The notes under the pieces: model-generated
The model's database searches: none
What the model saw: the letters and a program-made list of their open reading frames with translations, nothing else
What the model was told of the DNA's origin: nothing
Shown: one piece after another, positions 36,813-47,606 of the stretch
Layout: the number at the start of each line of letters is the position of its first letter
Numbering within the stretch: the first letter of the stretch is position 1
NCBI GenBank assembly: GCA_024364735.1
Contig: JAGFNQ010002604.1
Span: 203,306 to 267,305 of the forward strand
Direction: 5' to 3'
Length of the DNA: 64,000 bases
Source: Boesenbergia rotunda
Taxonomy: Eukaryota; Streptophyta; Magnoliopsida; Zingiberales; Zingiberaceae
Position numbers and translations under genes: made by a program

Positions 36813-37304
36813 TCAGAGATTATCACCAAGATTTTCAGGATTAACATTATCAACATTATCATTATCAGAATTTTCAGAATTAAAATTAAGATTAATTTCA
36901 GAATTAATTTTGGAAATTAACGAATTAAGACTAAGGATTACAAAGTTAATTTCTGATATTTTAGCATTATCTACTTTTTCTAATTGGTCATGCAAAATAT
37001 TACTCTGACTATGTAGTGAATTTAATTTTTCAGAAAAATTTCCTAACTTATCATATGACAGTGTAGGAATTTGAAAATTTTTCAGAATATAAATTTTGTG
37101 TACCTTTGCCGGACATTTATTTTTGTAGTGTGCGTATTTTTTGCACTTGAAGCATTTGATGTGATATTTATTCCTCCGGCCTCCTGGTGCTGGTACGTCT
37201 TTTGTCGCCGGTGAAGAACGAGTCTTACGAGTAGGGCACTGATTTTTATAGTGCCCTCTCTCCCTGCACTTGAAACATATTATATGGAATTTAAAATTTG
37301 ACAT
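36813..37304 (-). CDS. E3 gag-like protein with two CCHC zinc knuckles (163 aa)
   Basis: Two zinc knuckles are intact: C10-x2-C13-x4-H18-x4-C23 (CFKCRERGHYKNQC) and C51-x2-C54-x4-H59-x4-C64 (CFKCKKYAHYKNKC). A Pro/Ser/Arg-rich spacer lies between them, and an Asn/Ser/Leu-rich, probably helical tail follows. CCHC knuckles bind retroelement RNA in Gag. The N-terminal capsid domain expected of a copia Gag is absent: the ORF begins only about 110 bp downstream of the primer-binding site. A short upstream frame with a start near 37612 spans the LTR end and is not continuous with it. The C-terminal part continues, frameshifted, at 36288-36543. A trans-packaging role is inference. Confidence 0.65.
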   Translation of the reverse strand: MSNFKFHIICFKCRERGHYKNQCPTRKTRSSPATKDVPAPGGRRNKYHIKCFKCKKYAHYKNKCPAKVHKIYILKNFQIPTLSYDKLGNFSEKLNSLHSQSNILHDQLEKVDNAKISEINFVILSLNSLISKINSEINLNFNSENSDNDNVDNVNPENLGDNL

Positions 37305-37396
37305 TTAAAAATAAAATGTACCTGATTCACCCCTGGGCTCCCCTCAGCTCCTGGCGTCTTTGCTCCGTCGACGGTTAGTCCGGTGAAGAGCGGTCT

Positions 37397-37409
37397 GGCT
37401 CCGATACCA
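37397..37409 (-). promoter_or_regulatory. Primer-binding site of E3
   Basis: The minus strand reads TGGTATCGGAGCC, two bases from the 5' LTR end (CCTACA at 37412). It differs from E1's site by one base. Confidence 0.85.
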
Positions 37410-37411
37410 AT

Positions 37412-38986
37412 TGTAGGACTGGTGCCATCGATAGAGGGGGGGGGTGAATATCGACCATAAAATCGTCTCGCAGAAACTCGTCTTACTTTCGAAATTTGTT
37501 TTAAATAGACCGTTAGCAGCAACGGAAAAACAATAGAAATAACGAACAAAACAAACGACAGATTGCACACGGGATTTACTTGGTTCCCAACCCCCAGGGT
37601 CAGTACATCCAAGGCCTAAGCACGGGAACGCCCGTCCACTAATGGTCTCCTTTCTGGACTTTTTGGAGGCGGAGAAACCCATCTTACAGTCCAAGATTTA
37701 CAATCACAAGATACGGAAATTAAGTGCATAATATTAAAAGCAAACCAAAACAACGAAGGTCGAACACCGACCGATCTGGAACTCCGAAGTGCCACGCACT
37801 TCCTCCCAGAGCTTCCTTGGTCGCAGAGCTTCACCGTTAGCGCTTTGTCGTCAGTCAGAAGGCTTAGAATGATCTTGGAAGTTGTGTACTGAACTGAGGG
37901 GTCGAAGTCCCTTTTGTAGGCTTCATTGGGGCGCCTGTGATCACCGGGGCGCCTCAATGGGTTTGGTCAAACTTTACCTCTGCGCTGAACTCGTCGCAGC
38001 AGATAAGGCCTCTGACCATGGCGCCCTGGACCTCCCAGGAGCCTCGATGAACTCAGTCAAAGCTTATCTCTGTTTCGAACTCGTAGCAGCAAATACAGCT
38101 TTGAACCAGGGCGCCTGTATCGATAGGGGCGCCTGAATGAAGACCTAATTTACCTCCTTTGATTGCTGTGCCTCCTTCAATGGGGGCACCTGAATGAAGG
38201 CCTGGCTTTGCCTCCTTTGACTGAGGTGCCTCCTTCAGTGGGGGCGCCTGAATGAAGGTCTTCCAGCCGTGTTGTGTGTTGTTCGCCTGGTTTGTCTTCC
38301 ATTCTAGGTACCTGCAAGATATATAAATACAAAGCAAATATACACACAATCTTAACATTAAGGACTTGGTTCTGACTTCAGATTTCCATGAAACCCTAGG
38401 TTGAACCGACGCAAGTTCCCACCCTCGGAAATGCGCCTTTCACCTACTCCTTTCAGGAGACGGTTGCCACCTAGTCCATTAGGGTGGACTTTTGCTTAGC
38501 CTCCGATACTCTCGGATCTCGAGACGTCCGAACCTCGACCCGTCTCTACTTCTATCCTTAGTCATCGCTCAGCTAAGTTGCTTAATCCCTCGGACCAAGA
38601 CTTCGTGCCCAAACCCTAAGTCCAGGACTTCGGTGCCCAACCCTCGGTCAGGTCTTCGTGCCCAATTCCTCGAACCAGACCTTCGGTGCCCAACCCTCGG
38701 CCAGGACTTCGTGCCCAATTACTTGAACCAGGTCTTCATGCCCAACCCCTCGATCAGGTCTTAGGTGCCCAGCCCTCGGCCAGGACTTAGTGCCCAATCC
38801 ATGATCAGGACTTCGTGCCCAATTCTTCGAACCAGGACATCGTGCCTAGGTTAACTAGGACTTTGGTTCACTTTGGTCCAGTTTTCTTGACTACACTTCC
38901 CTTGTTCAATGTATCACTGACTTAAGTATATTGTAAAACATTGAAACATTTAGATGAGGACATCACTGATGCAACTTGCACCAATA
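37412..38986 (-). repeat. E3 5' LTR
   Basis: 1575 bp, closely similar to the 3' LTR. At the TATA position it reads TACAAAAGG (minus strand) where the 3' LTR has TATAAAAGG. It ends CACCAATA next to the TSD GTACT. Confidence 0.93.
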
Positions 38987-39178
38987 GTACTAACCCTGGG
39001 GGGTTGGGAACCAAGTAAAAACCCGCGTGTCTTCTGTGTTGTGTCTTTCATTTGTTTTATTATTTTTCGCTGTGCTACTTACTCTCTGACTAGAACGAAC
39101 GAACGAACGTCAAAGTTTTCCAAAGAAATTGTTCAAGTCGATATTCACCCCCCCTCTATCGACGACATCGGTCCTACA
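38987..39178 (+). repeat. E2 5' LTR, piece 3 of 3
   Basis: After the GTACT duplication the LTR continues AACCCTGGGGGGTTGGG and ends CTCTATCGACGACATCGGTCCTACA at 39178. It matches the 3' LTR end at 46785-46970. Confidence 0.9.
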
Positions 39179-39180
39179 AG

Positions 39181-39193
39181 TGGTATCAAAGCC
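39181..39193 (+). promoter_or_regulatory. Primer-binding site of E2
   Basis: TGGTATCAAAGCC lies two bases after the LTR end. It is of the initiator tRNA-Met type. Confidence 0.85.
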
Positions 39194-39259
39194 TAGAAGC
39201 CCTTCACCAGACTAACAGCCGATGGAGCAAAGAAGAATGGAATTGAGCGGGAGCAAAGG

Positions 39260-40196
39260 GTGAATCGGTATTTTAAGTGCAGGGAGAGAGGATACTACAG
39301 AAACCAGTATCCTACTCATAAGAGTCATTCTTCACCACCGGCGGCAAAGGAGGTTCCATCGCCTAGAGTCCGGAGGGACAAGAGCCATATCCAGTGCTTC
39401 AAATGTCGAAAGCACGGACACTACAAGAACTCTGTTAATTATTTAAGCAATAATTTTCAAATTCCAGCACAGTTATATAGTAATGTTGAAAATTTAGATA
39501 ACTCTGTTAATTTTTCTGATAAACTAGATCTTTTGCATAATCAACTTATGTTATTGAATGACAAATTACAAAATATTGATAATACTAAAATATCAGATAT
39601 GAATTCTTTAATTTTTAATATCAATGCAATAATTTTTAGAATTAATTCTAATATTTTATCTGATAATGTTGATAAGAATAATGATAATATTATTGATAAT
39701 TATGAAGATAAAGATGAAATTAAAATTAATAATCCTTTAATTTATGATAATGTTAAGGATGACAATATTTCAATTAATAAAGATAATACCAAGGGTCAAA
39801 ATATTATTGATGATAATCCTTTAGATAATTTTGAGGATAATGATGTAATTATTTTGATATTTCTAAAATTAATTCTGAGGATATTAATGATAATACTCTA
39901 GATAATATTGAAGATAATATTCAATATACCTTGAATATATAAATTTAATAAACAACCCTGAAAATTACTCTACCTACTATGAAGATAGAGAAGAATATAA
40001 CTCTGATGATGAGGATAAGATGGAAGAAGAATTTCTGAGAATCAATGCTACATTTAATAATGTCTACAAAAATTCAAATAAAGCAGAAGTATTAGATAAA
40101 CTTGAAAAATTAAATGAAAAAGAAATAGTAGATGATTAAGATATTTTTGAATTAATGGAAATGATGCAGTTGGACCCAAAACAGATAACAATTTAA
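39260..40196 (+). pseudogene. E2 gag-like ORF, zinc knuckles decayed
   Basis: The frame 39260-39901 has no ATG at its start. Its first knuckle has lost key residues (YFKCRERGYYRNQY). The second, CFKCRKHGHYKN, lacks its last Cys. An Asn/Asp/Ile-rich linker of about 150 residues follows. The next frame (39951-40196) carries the conserved C-terminal motif (NPENYSTYYED, VYKNSNKAEVLDKLEKLN, FELMEMMQLDP) with one in-frame TAA near 40137. It is homologous to the E1 and E3 ORFs and not functional as read. The N-terminal capsid region is missing, as in its relatives. Confidence 0.7.
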
Positions 40197-40640
40197 TCTT
40201 TAATTAATAACTTCAACATTAATTTTTAATTAATTTAAACCTTAATTAATTCTTAAATAATTAAACCTTAATTCTTAATTTTAATCCTAATTAACTCTTA
40301 ATAATTTAACTCAATTAACTCTTAATAATTTAACTCAATTAATTCTTAACAATTTTAACTCTAATTAATTCTTAGTAATTTATTTCTAATTAATCCTTAA
40401 TTAATTTAACTCTAATTAATTCTTAATAATTTAACTCTAATTAATTCGTAATAATTTTAACTCAAACAATTTTTTTCCTTAATTAATTTTTAATAATTTA
40501 AACCTTAATTAATTTTTAATAATTTCAACTTTAATTAATTTTTGATAATTTCTACCTTAATTAATAATTCTCAAACATAAATCCTTAATTCTTAAATCTT
40601 AATTAATAATCATAAATAAATATTTATTGAACTATCTTGT
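40197..40640 (+). repeat. A/T-only minisatellite of E2
   Basis: Imperfect units of TAATTCTTAATAATTTAACTC type, directly after the gag-like stop. Same position as in E1 and E3. Confidence 0.75.
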
Positions 40641-40789
40641 AACAATTATTAACAAGTCAACTTTAATAATAAATTCAATCCATAATTCAAAAGTCATACA
40701 AAATTCATGAACTTAACTCAAATTGATACCTTCAAGTATGAAACCAAATAAAATTCTACCCAACCGAAACTTCCAACTTAATAATATTA

Positions 40790-40858
40790 AATATGTCAAA
40801 GTGGGTTGGCATATTCGCTGGTTCACACGATATGTATCAAATCGAGAATTTGATACAT
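40790..40858 (+). promoter_or_regulatory. Twin conserved hairpins, E2 copy
   Basis: AATATGTCAA (40790-40799) pairs with TTGGCATATT (40806-40815), the one change keeping a G-U pair in RNA. ATGTATCAAAT (40832-40842) pairs with ATTTGATACAT (40848-40858). The span is 69 bp. In the sense direction the order is AATATGTCAA hairpin, then ATGTATCAAAT hairpin. Confidence 0.75.
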
Positions 40859-42954
40859 TATTAGAAACCTAATAAAATGTTTTGACGTGATTGACTCATG
40901 CATAAAAACCATGCACATGCATCTGTTTTTTTTTATATCTGTCATGTTATTCATGTTTAATTTTTGCATTATTTAGAATGGTTAGATAGGAAAAGATTGG
41001 TAGACACTTGTCTAACCTAGTACCAGGGTAGGGTGAGATGATAGTACATTAGGGAGGCTTGGCCTAGCTAAGTGGAACTAGCCGAAGCTACCTCGCCACA
41101 TCCTAGACTAGTTAGACCAAAGTTTTTCAAAGAGTAAAATAAAGGTATTATTTCTTTAAAAGGCTTTGTCTAAAGAAAGGGTTGATGATCCATTAAGGCA
41201 ACGACCAAAGAAGGCCTCTGTGCCTCGCCAAGACCTGGAAGCCGATTATTGAAATCTACTTTTAAATTACAAATTGATTAAACTTGAATCTAACTCAAGA
41301 TCAACCAGTCTATAAATAAATTGAGAAAAATTATTCAAGTATCTCACAATACACCCATAAGGCAACCATGCTTGCTTGTACTGCGATACTTAGAATGAGT
41401 GAGATGTTAAGGACTAATTAATTGAGAAATATTTTCCAAAATGTTTTCAAAATCTTTAGGATATTTTCTTAAAAATATATTTTCAAAATAATGTTTAAAC
41501 ATAATAATATTTTTATGAAATTCATGCTTTCTTGATTGCTTATCTATAAATAGTTTTTTCAAAAATCTTATATCTTTTCGAAAATTGTTTGACCAACACA
41601 CTTAGACACAAACCTTTTAAGTCAACACTAGAGTCCCTTAAGACACTTAGGTAGAGGTCCTTATAGTTAACAAGGGTAGCCAGACGGTGTCAGGTTCAGG
41701 GGGAGGTTTTTTTGTTCTTTTAAAAAATTAGTATTTTTCAAAATTATGCTTTTCAAAAATATTATTTCAAAAATTATTCTTTTGGAAAATTCAGATTTTT
41801 TAAAATAATTTATGCTTTAAAAATATCATCATTTCAAAATACATTTTTGAAAAATGTTTCAAAAATTTATTTTATCCTTTAAAGTATTTTTCAAAAATTA
41901 TTTCGTTGAAAACTATCTTATTCTTTTGAAAACAATTCTTTCAAAAATTTTGTTAATTGCTCTTTTGATTTAAGGTGAACTCTAAAGACACATAGGAAAT
42001 ATCCTTTAAGATCATCAAGGATTCCTAAGATTGTGTCAGGTTTTGGGGGAGTCCTACTCAAAAGAAATTAATTCTATTTTCTGACCATGTGTTTAAAAAA
42101 GCATTAGATAATTCTTTTCATTTGAATCAAACCCGAAGACTCAAAGGAAGATCACTTGTAGTCAACAAGCTTCCTAGGGCTGTGTCAAGTTTTAGGGAAA
42201 GTCAAATTAAAAGAACTATTAAAATTTTCAAAATATTATGTTTTGATACACTATATTTTCAAAATCTTCTTGAAAACATAATATTCTCTTTCCAAAACCA
42301 TATCTTTTCAATTTTTTTTAATATTCTCGGTCTTCAAAAATATTTTGTAAAAATCTTTCTATCTTTGAACAAAGTTTTTAAAAAATTCATCTCATCTTGA
42401 TTTTGGAACATTTTCCAAGGCACTTAGGAAAATTTTCTTGTAGTTAACAAGATTTCCTAGATTGTGTCAGACTGGAAGAGAAACCAAATCAAGAAAGTGA
42501 TCATTTTTCCAAAATATACATTTATGAAAAATCCCTAAGACACATAGAAATTTTCTTGTGGTCAACAAGATTCCTAGGATTGTGTCAAACTTAGGGAAAT
42601 TCATGTTCTTTTAAATTTAAATATTGTTGGTACACTTTAAGTACATGGTGTTTTCTTTATACGTTATAAAACAATTACTTATCTTTTCTCAAAAAGGGGG
42701 AAGAGTTTTTGAAAATCTCTTTTTCAAAAATTATATATGCTCTCAAAAATTATTATCCTAAGTATTTTCAAAAGGAGGAGAGAATGTTTCAAAAATTTTC
42801 ATTGTTGGTGCATGTTTTTTTTCGTAATTTTTTTTTATGTGTGACAAAGGGGGAGAGAAGAGCTTAAGTTAGATGTTTTTCAATTTCTCCCAAAGGATTA
42901 AACCTAGATTTTACCCTTAGACCTAATCTAACTTAAGATATTGTCAAACATCAC
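40859..42954 (+). other. E2 3' internal region with iterated polypurine modules
   Basis: Non-coding. Five modules (about 41640-41705, 41990-42055, 42148-42200, 42415-42480, 42535-42600) share a CTTGT..ACAAG dyad, a CCTAGG-TTGTGTCA phrase and, in the better copies, a purine run such as GGGGGAG. ATTGTTGGTGCA, copying the LTR start, occurs at 42801-42812 and in diverged form at 42623. GACAAAGGGGGAGAG lies at 42843-42857. A block at 41000-41240 is conserved with E1 and E3. Confidence 0.65.
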
Positions 42955-42965
42955 AAATGGGGGAT
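42955..42965 (+). promoter_or_regulatory. Polypurine tract of E2
   Basis: AAATGGGGGAT lies immediately before the 3' LTR start TGTTGGTGCAAG at 42966. It is interrupted by two T residues, while E3 has a longer clean run (AAAAAGGGGGAGA). Confidence 0.7.
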
Positions 42966-44030
42966 TGTTGGTGCAAGATGCATCAATGATGTCTTCATCT
43001 AAGTGTTTCGATGTTTAACAATATACTTAAGTTAGTAACAATATGTGTTAGACCAGGTAATGGTTAGTCAAAGTGATCAAGGGTAAAACCAAACAGGACC
43101 TTATGCTTGGTAGGGTCAACCCAGGGTTGATCAGGTTGACAAAGGTTTAGCCAAACAGGATCTGATGTTTAGCAGAGTGAACCAGAACCCAGGGTTGGTC
43201 AGTTAGACCAAGGGTTAGCCAAACAGAACCTGATGTTTGGCAGGATGATCAAACCTAGATTTAATTGGTTAATATACTAAGGGTTGATCACCTAGAACAA
43301 GGGTTAGCTAAAGATGATCTGATGTTTAGCAAAAAACCCAGGGTTGGTCAGTTAAACCAAGGAGTGAGCCAAACAGAACTTGATGTTTGGCAGAAGAGAA
43401 GTCTAGTCAGGATTAACATGACTAGCAAAAGAAGTCTTTATCAAAGCGAAGGAAAGTCCTAGTTAACCTAGGCACGAATTCCTAGTTCGAGGAATTGGGC
43501 ACTAAGTCCTGGCCGAGGGCTGAGCACCTAAGACCTGACCGAGGGTTGGGCACGAAGTCCTGGTTTGGGGAATTGGGCACCAAATCCTGGCCGAGGGCTG
43601 AGCACCTATGACCTGACCGAGGGTTGGGCACGAAGTCCTGGTTCAAGAAATTGGGCAATAAGTCCTGACCGAGGGCTGGGCACCGAAGACCTGACCGAGG
43701 GTTGGGCAATAAGTCCTGGTCGTGGACTAGGCACGAAGACCTAACTGAGGGTTGGGCAATAAGTCCTGGTCGTCGACTGGGAACTGAAGTCCTGATCCGG
43801 AAGATCGGGCAAAAGTCCAACCGGAGGAGCCGGGTGGCAACTTCTCCTGAGAGGAGTAGGCGAGGGCGCATTCCCTGGGAAAGGGAACATTAGGAGTCGG
43901 TTCAACCTAGGGTTTCCGATGAAATTCAAAGTCAGAACCAGTCTTTAAGGCTAAGATTATCTGTATATTTGTCTTGTGTTTGATTGTCTTGCAGGTACCT
44001 GGAGTTGGAGGCAAGACAGGTGTAACGACC
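42966..44030 (+). repeat. E2 3' LTR, piece 1 of 2
   Basis: Starts TGTTGGTGCAAGATGCATC and follows the 5' LTR through the minisatellite (43470-43780). It stops in GCAAGACAGG, where a solo LTR is inserted. Confidence 0.92.
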
Positions 44031-46142
44031 CACCTTCTGGTACTAAGCTTTAAGGCGGATCGCTACTAACTGGCTGACTGATTACTGATCATAGTTTTGT
44101 TTTAATGCTAAACCAACTGAGAGAATTTAAAAATTCTTATTATGCTATGTACTGAACTAACAATTCATAACTCAAGCATGCTGCGGTAAATCATAATCAT
44201 GTTGGAAGTACTAACCAGCCAAAATAAACAAAAACTTTAATTTTATTAGCTTGGCCAGGATTTGATGCCCTAACCTCAGTGTTGCATGACTGAAGCACTA
44301 ACCAGCAGCACTACATCATATTCTATTTTAAACTGACACCAGTCGACTGATATCTTGGCAGTCGACTGGTGCAGCCGACGAAACTTTCTGTGCCATTTTT
44401 CTGCTGGTCCCAGTCGACTGGTAACTGTCGCAGTCGACTGGCAACTCTGAAATCTGAAGTTTCAGATTCCAAAAATGTGCCAAGGTCAACCTACATTGTA
44501 CCAAAAACACAACAAACTCATATTTGAGCCTACTAATAGGTATACAATGATTCTAGTCCATATTCTACATGTTTTCATGACATTAAGGCATACTTCGACT
44601 ATTTCTAAGCATAAATTTAGAAACATAAACTTTGCATCAACTTACTACTAAAACTAAGCATTGTTTCTGCCTAGATGCATCAATAGTAGCGCTATAATAT
44701 CAGAAATGATTCTATAGCCTTAGACCATGCATTTTACTACTAGTTAACATGTATTGGAAAAGTATCACTCAACATATCACATGTAGGAAAAACATATCAT
44801 GCTTGTCATTCATTCTTGCTGAAACATATAATCTAAACAAATATCATGGCATACTCATCATACTAAGCACACGAACTAAATCATATTCTTATAACTAAAT
44901 TCACATAGCATTCATAGAATCTGACTGAACTAAGCATGATCTTAAAAATGTTTTCACTTAGAGCTATTATTGAACTTTTGAAACTTATACATATAATAAG
45001 TGAAAATAATAATCATGCTGCTGTGGGCCCGGCAATGTGCTGATAATGCGCGCATCCCTAAATAGATCTGAGGTAGCTAATCCCGAACCCATTAGGCTAC
45101 TACTACTAGGCAAACTAGGAGCCTAGGGGCAACTAGGAGCCCACCCATGGATGAACTAGAGTCCAAGCACATGCCATAAAAAGTAAAATACTTTCATAAA
45201 TATTCTTTTCTTTAACCTTGCATCTACTAGGCGATCTAGAGCCTAGGGGCGATCTAGGAGTCCACCCAATGGGCGAACTAGGGTCCATAAACATAAAGCA
45301 AGGGTAGCTAACTTCATAACATGCTAAAACTCATATTAGAGCTTCTCAACATTTTCTCGAGCACCTTGCGTGCCTAAAAACCCCCATTTTTCATTTAAGG
45401 GCACTTCCTAGGCACTCGACGGTGCGTCTATACCCCAAACTAAAGGGGGAAGCATGTCCAGCCCATCTAGTGGTTCCCTTAAAATCGGTAGAGGAAGTTA
45501 ATCTGCACATATGGGCATAAACTTGCAATTAGATAAACTAGGATAATCAATCATACGAACGAAGCTACTTATACCACAGGTGAGGGGTACTTACATCCTA
45601 CGCTTGTTCTTACAACTCTAGGGCGTAGGGTTTAGGGAGAGGGAATGTCCTTGGAGTCTCGGAGAGGTTCCAACGAAGAACAAGATCCCCTAGCATGCCC
45701 TCCTTCTTGAATCCACCTAACACAAGCCTTGGACTCCTCCTTGCTTTGCCGTGAGTGAGGGAGGAAGAAGCCTCGAGAGAGGGAGGAAGGAATCACCACG
45801 GGAGGGAGAGGGTTCGGCGGCGACAAGGTGAGGAAATGTTTCAATTAAAAAAACCCTTAAGTTCCCTTTATATTTATGGGAAAAATTCAACTAACTTCAC
45901 CTTATCCATCTTTCCCTCTAGTCTATTTCAACAAAAACAAACTCATTCCACTTGGTAAGCTTATTCCCCTCTCATTGTAAAGGTCTAGGGGTCAAACCCC
46001 ACTTAGGTCTTTTTACTGCGCATTCTATTTTTATTCATTTTGCCTTATTGGTCCATGGAAAAATTCTATAAAAATATCCATAAATTCAGAATTAATTCTA
46101 GGATATTTCTAAAATTAGGTTAGAGAATTTTCGGGCGTTACA
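44031..46142 (-). mobile_element. Solo gypsy-type LTR in E2's 3' LTR
   Basis: 2112 bp with ends TGTAACGACC...GGGCGTTACA and a perfect TSD ACAGG (44026-44030, 46143-46147). On the minus strand it begins TGTAACGCCCGAAAATTC, the usual start of plant Tekay/Del-type gypsy LTRs. The second solo LTR (47607) starts the same way. It has no internal region, primer site or coding frame, so it is the product of LTR-LTR recombination. Near its 3' end it has four perfect CAGTCGACTG palindromes. Confidence 0.88.
44340..44440 (-). repeat. Four CAGTCGACTG palindromes
   Basis: Perfect 10-bp palindromes at 44340-44349, 44359-44368, 44411-44420 and 44431-44440, about 310-410 bp from the LTR 3' end. The function is unknown. 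Confidence 0.85.
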
Positions 46143-46147
46143 ACAGG

Positions 46148-46970
46148 AGAGCAAACGCAAGAAAATATGTTGCTGGGAAGACTTTCCTGGGCGCCTGAAT
46201 GGAATCAGTCGCCCTACAAGCACCCTGGACTGGTGGGAAAAGCTTCCTGGGTGCCTGAATGAAATCAGGCACCCTATATGATCAGGTGCCTAATAAGGAA
46301 AGCCATACTGGATCATGGATTCCCTTCCTAGGCGCCCTACATGTATCAGGCGCCCTAGACCTTTCAGGTGCTTGAAAGGAAGTTTTATCAGCCTCGCGAA
46401 GTTCGTGATTACAGATCAAGTTTGACCGTACTGACGCGCCTCAAAGGCCTCTAGGGCGCTCGAGAAGACACTATATAAAGGGGTTCGACCCCTCAACTCA
46501 TAACAACACTTGCAACATCATTATAAGCATTTTAAGCGAAGAAAAAAATGCTAAAGTTGAAGCTCTGCGACCAAGGAGGCTCCAGGAGAAAGTGCATCGC
46601 ACTTTGGACTTCCGGATTGGCCGGATCGACTTTTGTTTGGTTCGATTTTATTTTACAAGTTTGCATTTTTAGTTATATCTTTTTTCTTGTAAACTTGAAC
46701 TGTAAGACTGGTTTCTCCACCTCCGGAAATTCTAGAAAGGAGACTAATAGTGGACGAGCGCTACCCATAATTAGGCCTTGGATGTACTAACCCTGGGGGG
46801 TTGGGAACCAAGTAAAAACCCGCGTGTCTTCTATGTTGTGTCTTTCGTTTGTTTTATTATTTTCCGCTGTGCTACTAACTCTCCGACTAGAATGAATGAA
46901 CGTCAAAGTTTTTCGAAGAAATTTTTGAAGTCGATATTCACCTCCCCTCTTCGACGACAACGGTCCGACA
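46148..46970 (+). repeat. E2 3' LTR, piece 2 of 2
   Basis: It resumes AGAGCAAACGCAAG and includes the GGCGCC cluster and the TATA box (46472-46479). It ends GACGACAACGGTCCGACA against the CCCCC duplication. Confidence 0.92.
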
Positions 46971-47606
46971 CCCCCAGGGTCAGTACGTCGAAGGCCTATG
47001 TACTCGGCGTGAGTCCACTATTGATTTCCATTTTGGAATTTTTGGAGGTGGAGAATACCCGTCTTACAATTTGATTTACAAGCAAAAGATAATAAATAAA
47101 GTACAACTCATAAATAAATGCAAACCAAACAGTAGCGAAGTTCCGGCCAATCCGGATGTCCGAAGTGCAACACACTTCCTTCTGGAGCTTCCTTGGTCAT
47201 AGAGCTTCGTCTCTTGCACTTTTTCATCGCTCAGAATGACTTAGCAGATGACGGAATTGATTTTTTGAGTTGAGGGGTCGAACCCCTTTATATAGTATCA
47301 TCCAGGGCGCCCTAGAGGCCTCTGAGACGCCTCATAGGCGGTCAAACCTGATCCGCAATCGCAGTCTTCGCGCAGGGATAAGGGTTGCCATCCTAGGCGC
47401 CTAGGAAATAGGTCGCCTGACCCTTGAGGCCGCGCTGAAGGCTAGGGCGCCTGTATCAACATAGGCACCCTGGATGCTCCTCCCAGGTTCTGTTTTCCCT
47501 GCGTTTGATCTTCTGTCTTGCCTCCAACTCCAGGTACCTACAAGACAACAACCACAAGACAAAACACAGATAATCTTAGCCTTAGTTAAGTGGTTCTGAC
47601 TATGGA
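46971..47606 (-). repeat. E1 5' LTR, piece 2 of 3
   Basis: It resumes CCCCCAGGGTCAGTACGTC after E2. It has a minus-strand TATA box (47287-47294) and GGCGCC words (47305-47460). It stops at TATGGA, where the next solo LTR is inserted. Confidence 0.88.
47287..47294 (-). promoter_or_regulatory. TATA box, E1 5' LTR
   Basis: The minus strand reads TATATAAA followed by GGGGTTCGACCCCTCA, the same context as in E2. Confidence 0.65.

Larger units (their letters stand above)
33058..38986 (-). mobile_element. E3: complete non-autonomous SIRE-like element with TA...CA ends
   Basis: A minus-strand element of 5929 bp with LTRs of 1572 and 1575 bp, an internal region of 2782 bp and a perfect TSD GTACT (33053-33057, 38987-38991). 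In its own orientation both LTRs start TATTGG, not TGTTGG. The internal region has a two-knuckle gag-like ORF, the conserved C-terminal motif, a long A/T minisatellite and the twin hairpins. It lacks the five polypurine modules of E1 and E2 and all pol domains. It is the most compact and most intact member of the family in this window. Confidence 0.93.
21174..46970 (+). mobile_element. E2: non-autonomous SIRE-like LTR retrotransposon with three nested inserts
   Basis: A plus-strand element inserted in E1's 5' LTR. It is flanked by TCCCC (21169-21173) and CCCCC (46971-46975), a TSD with one mismatch. The 5' LTR is 21174-21751 + 31933-33057 + 38992-39178 (about 1890 bp). The internal region is 39179-42965 (3787 bp). 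The 3' LTR is 42966-44030 + 46148-46970 (1888 bp). The inserts are copia-A2, E3 and a solo gypsy-type LTR. The internal region has a gag-like ORF but no pol, so movement would depend on enzymes from an autonomous relative. Confidence 0.9.
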
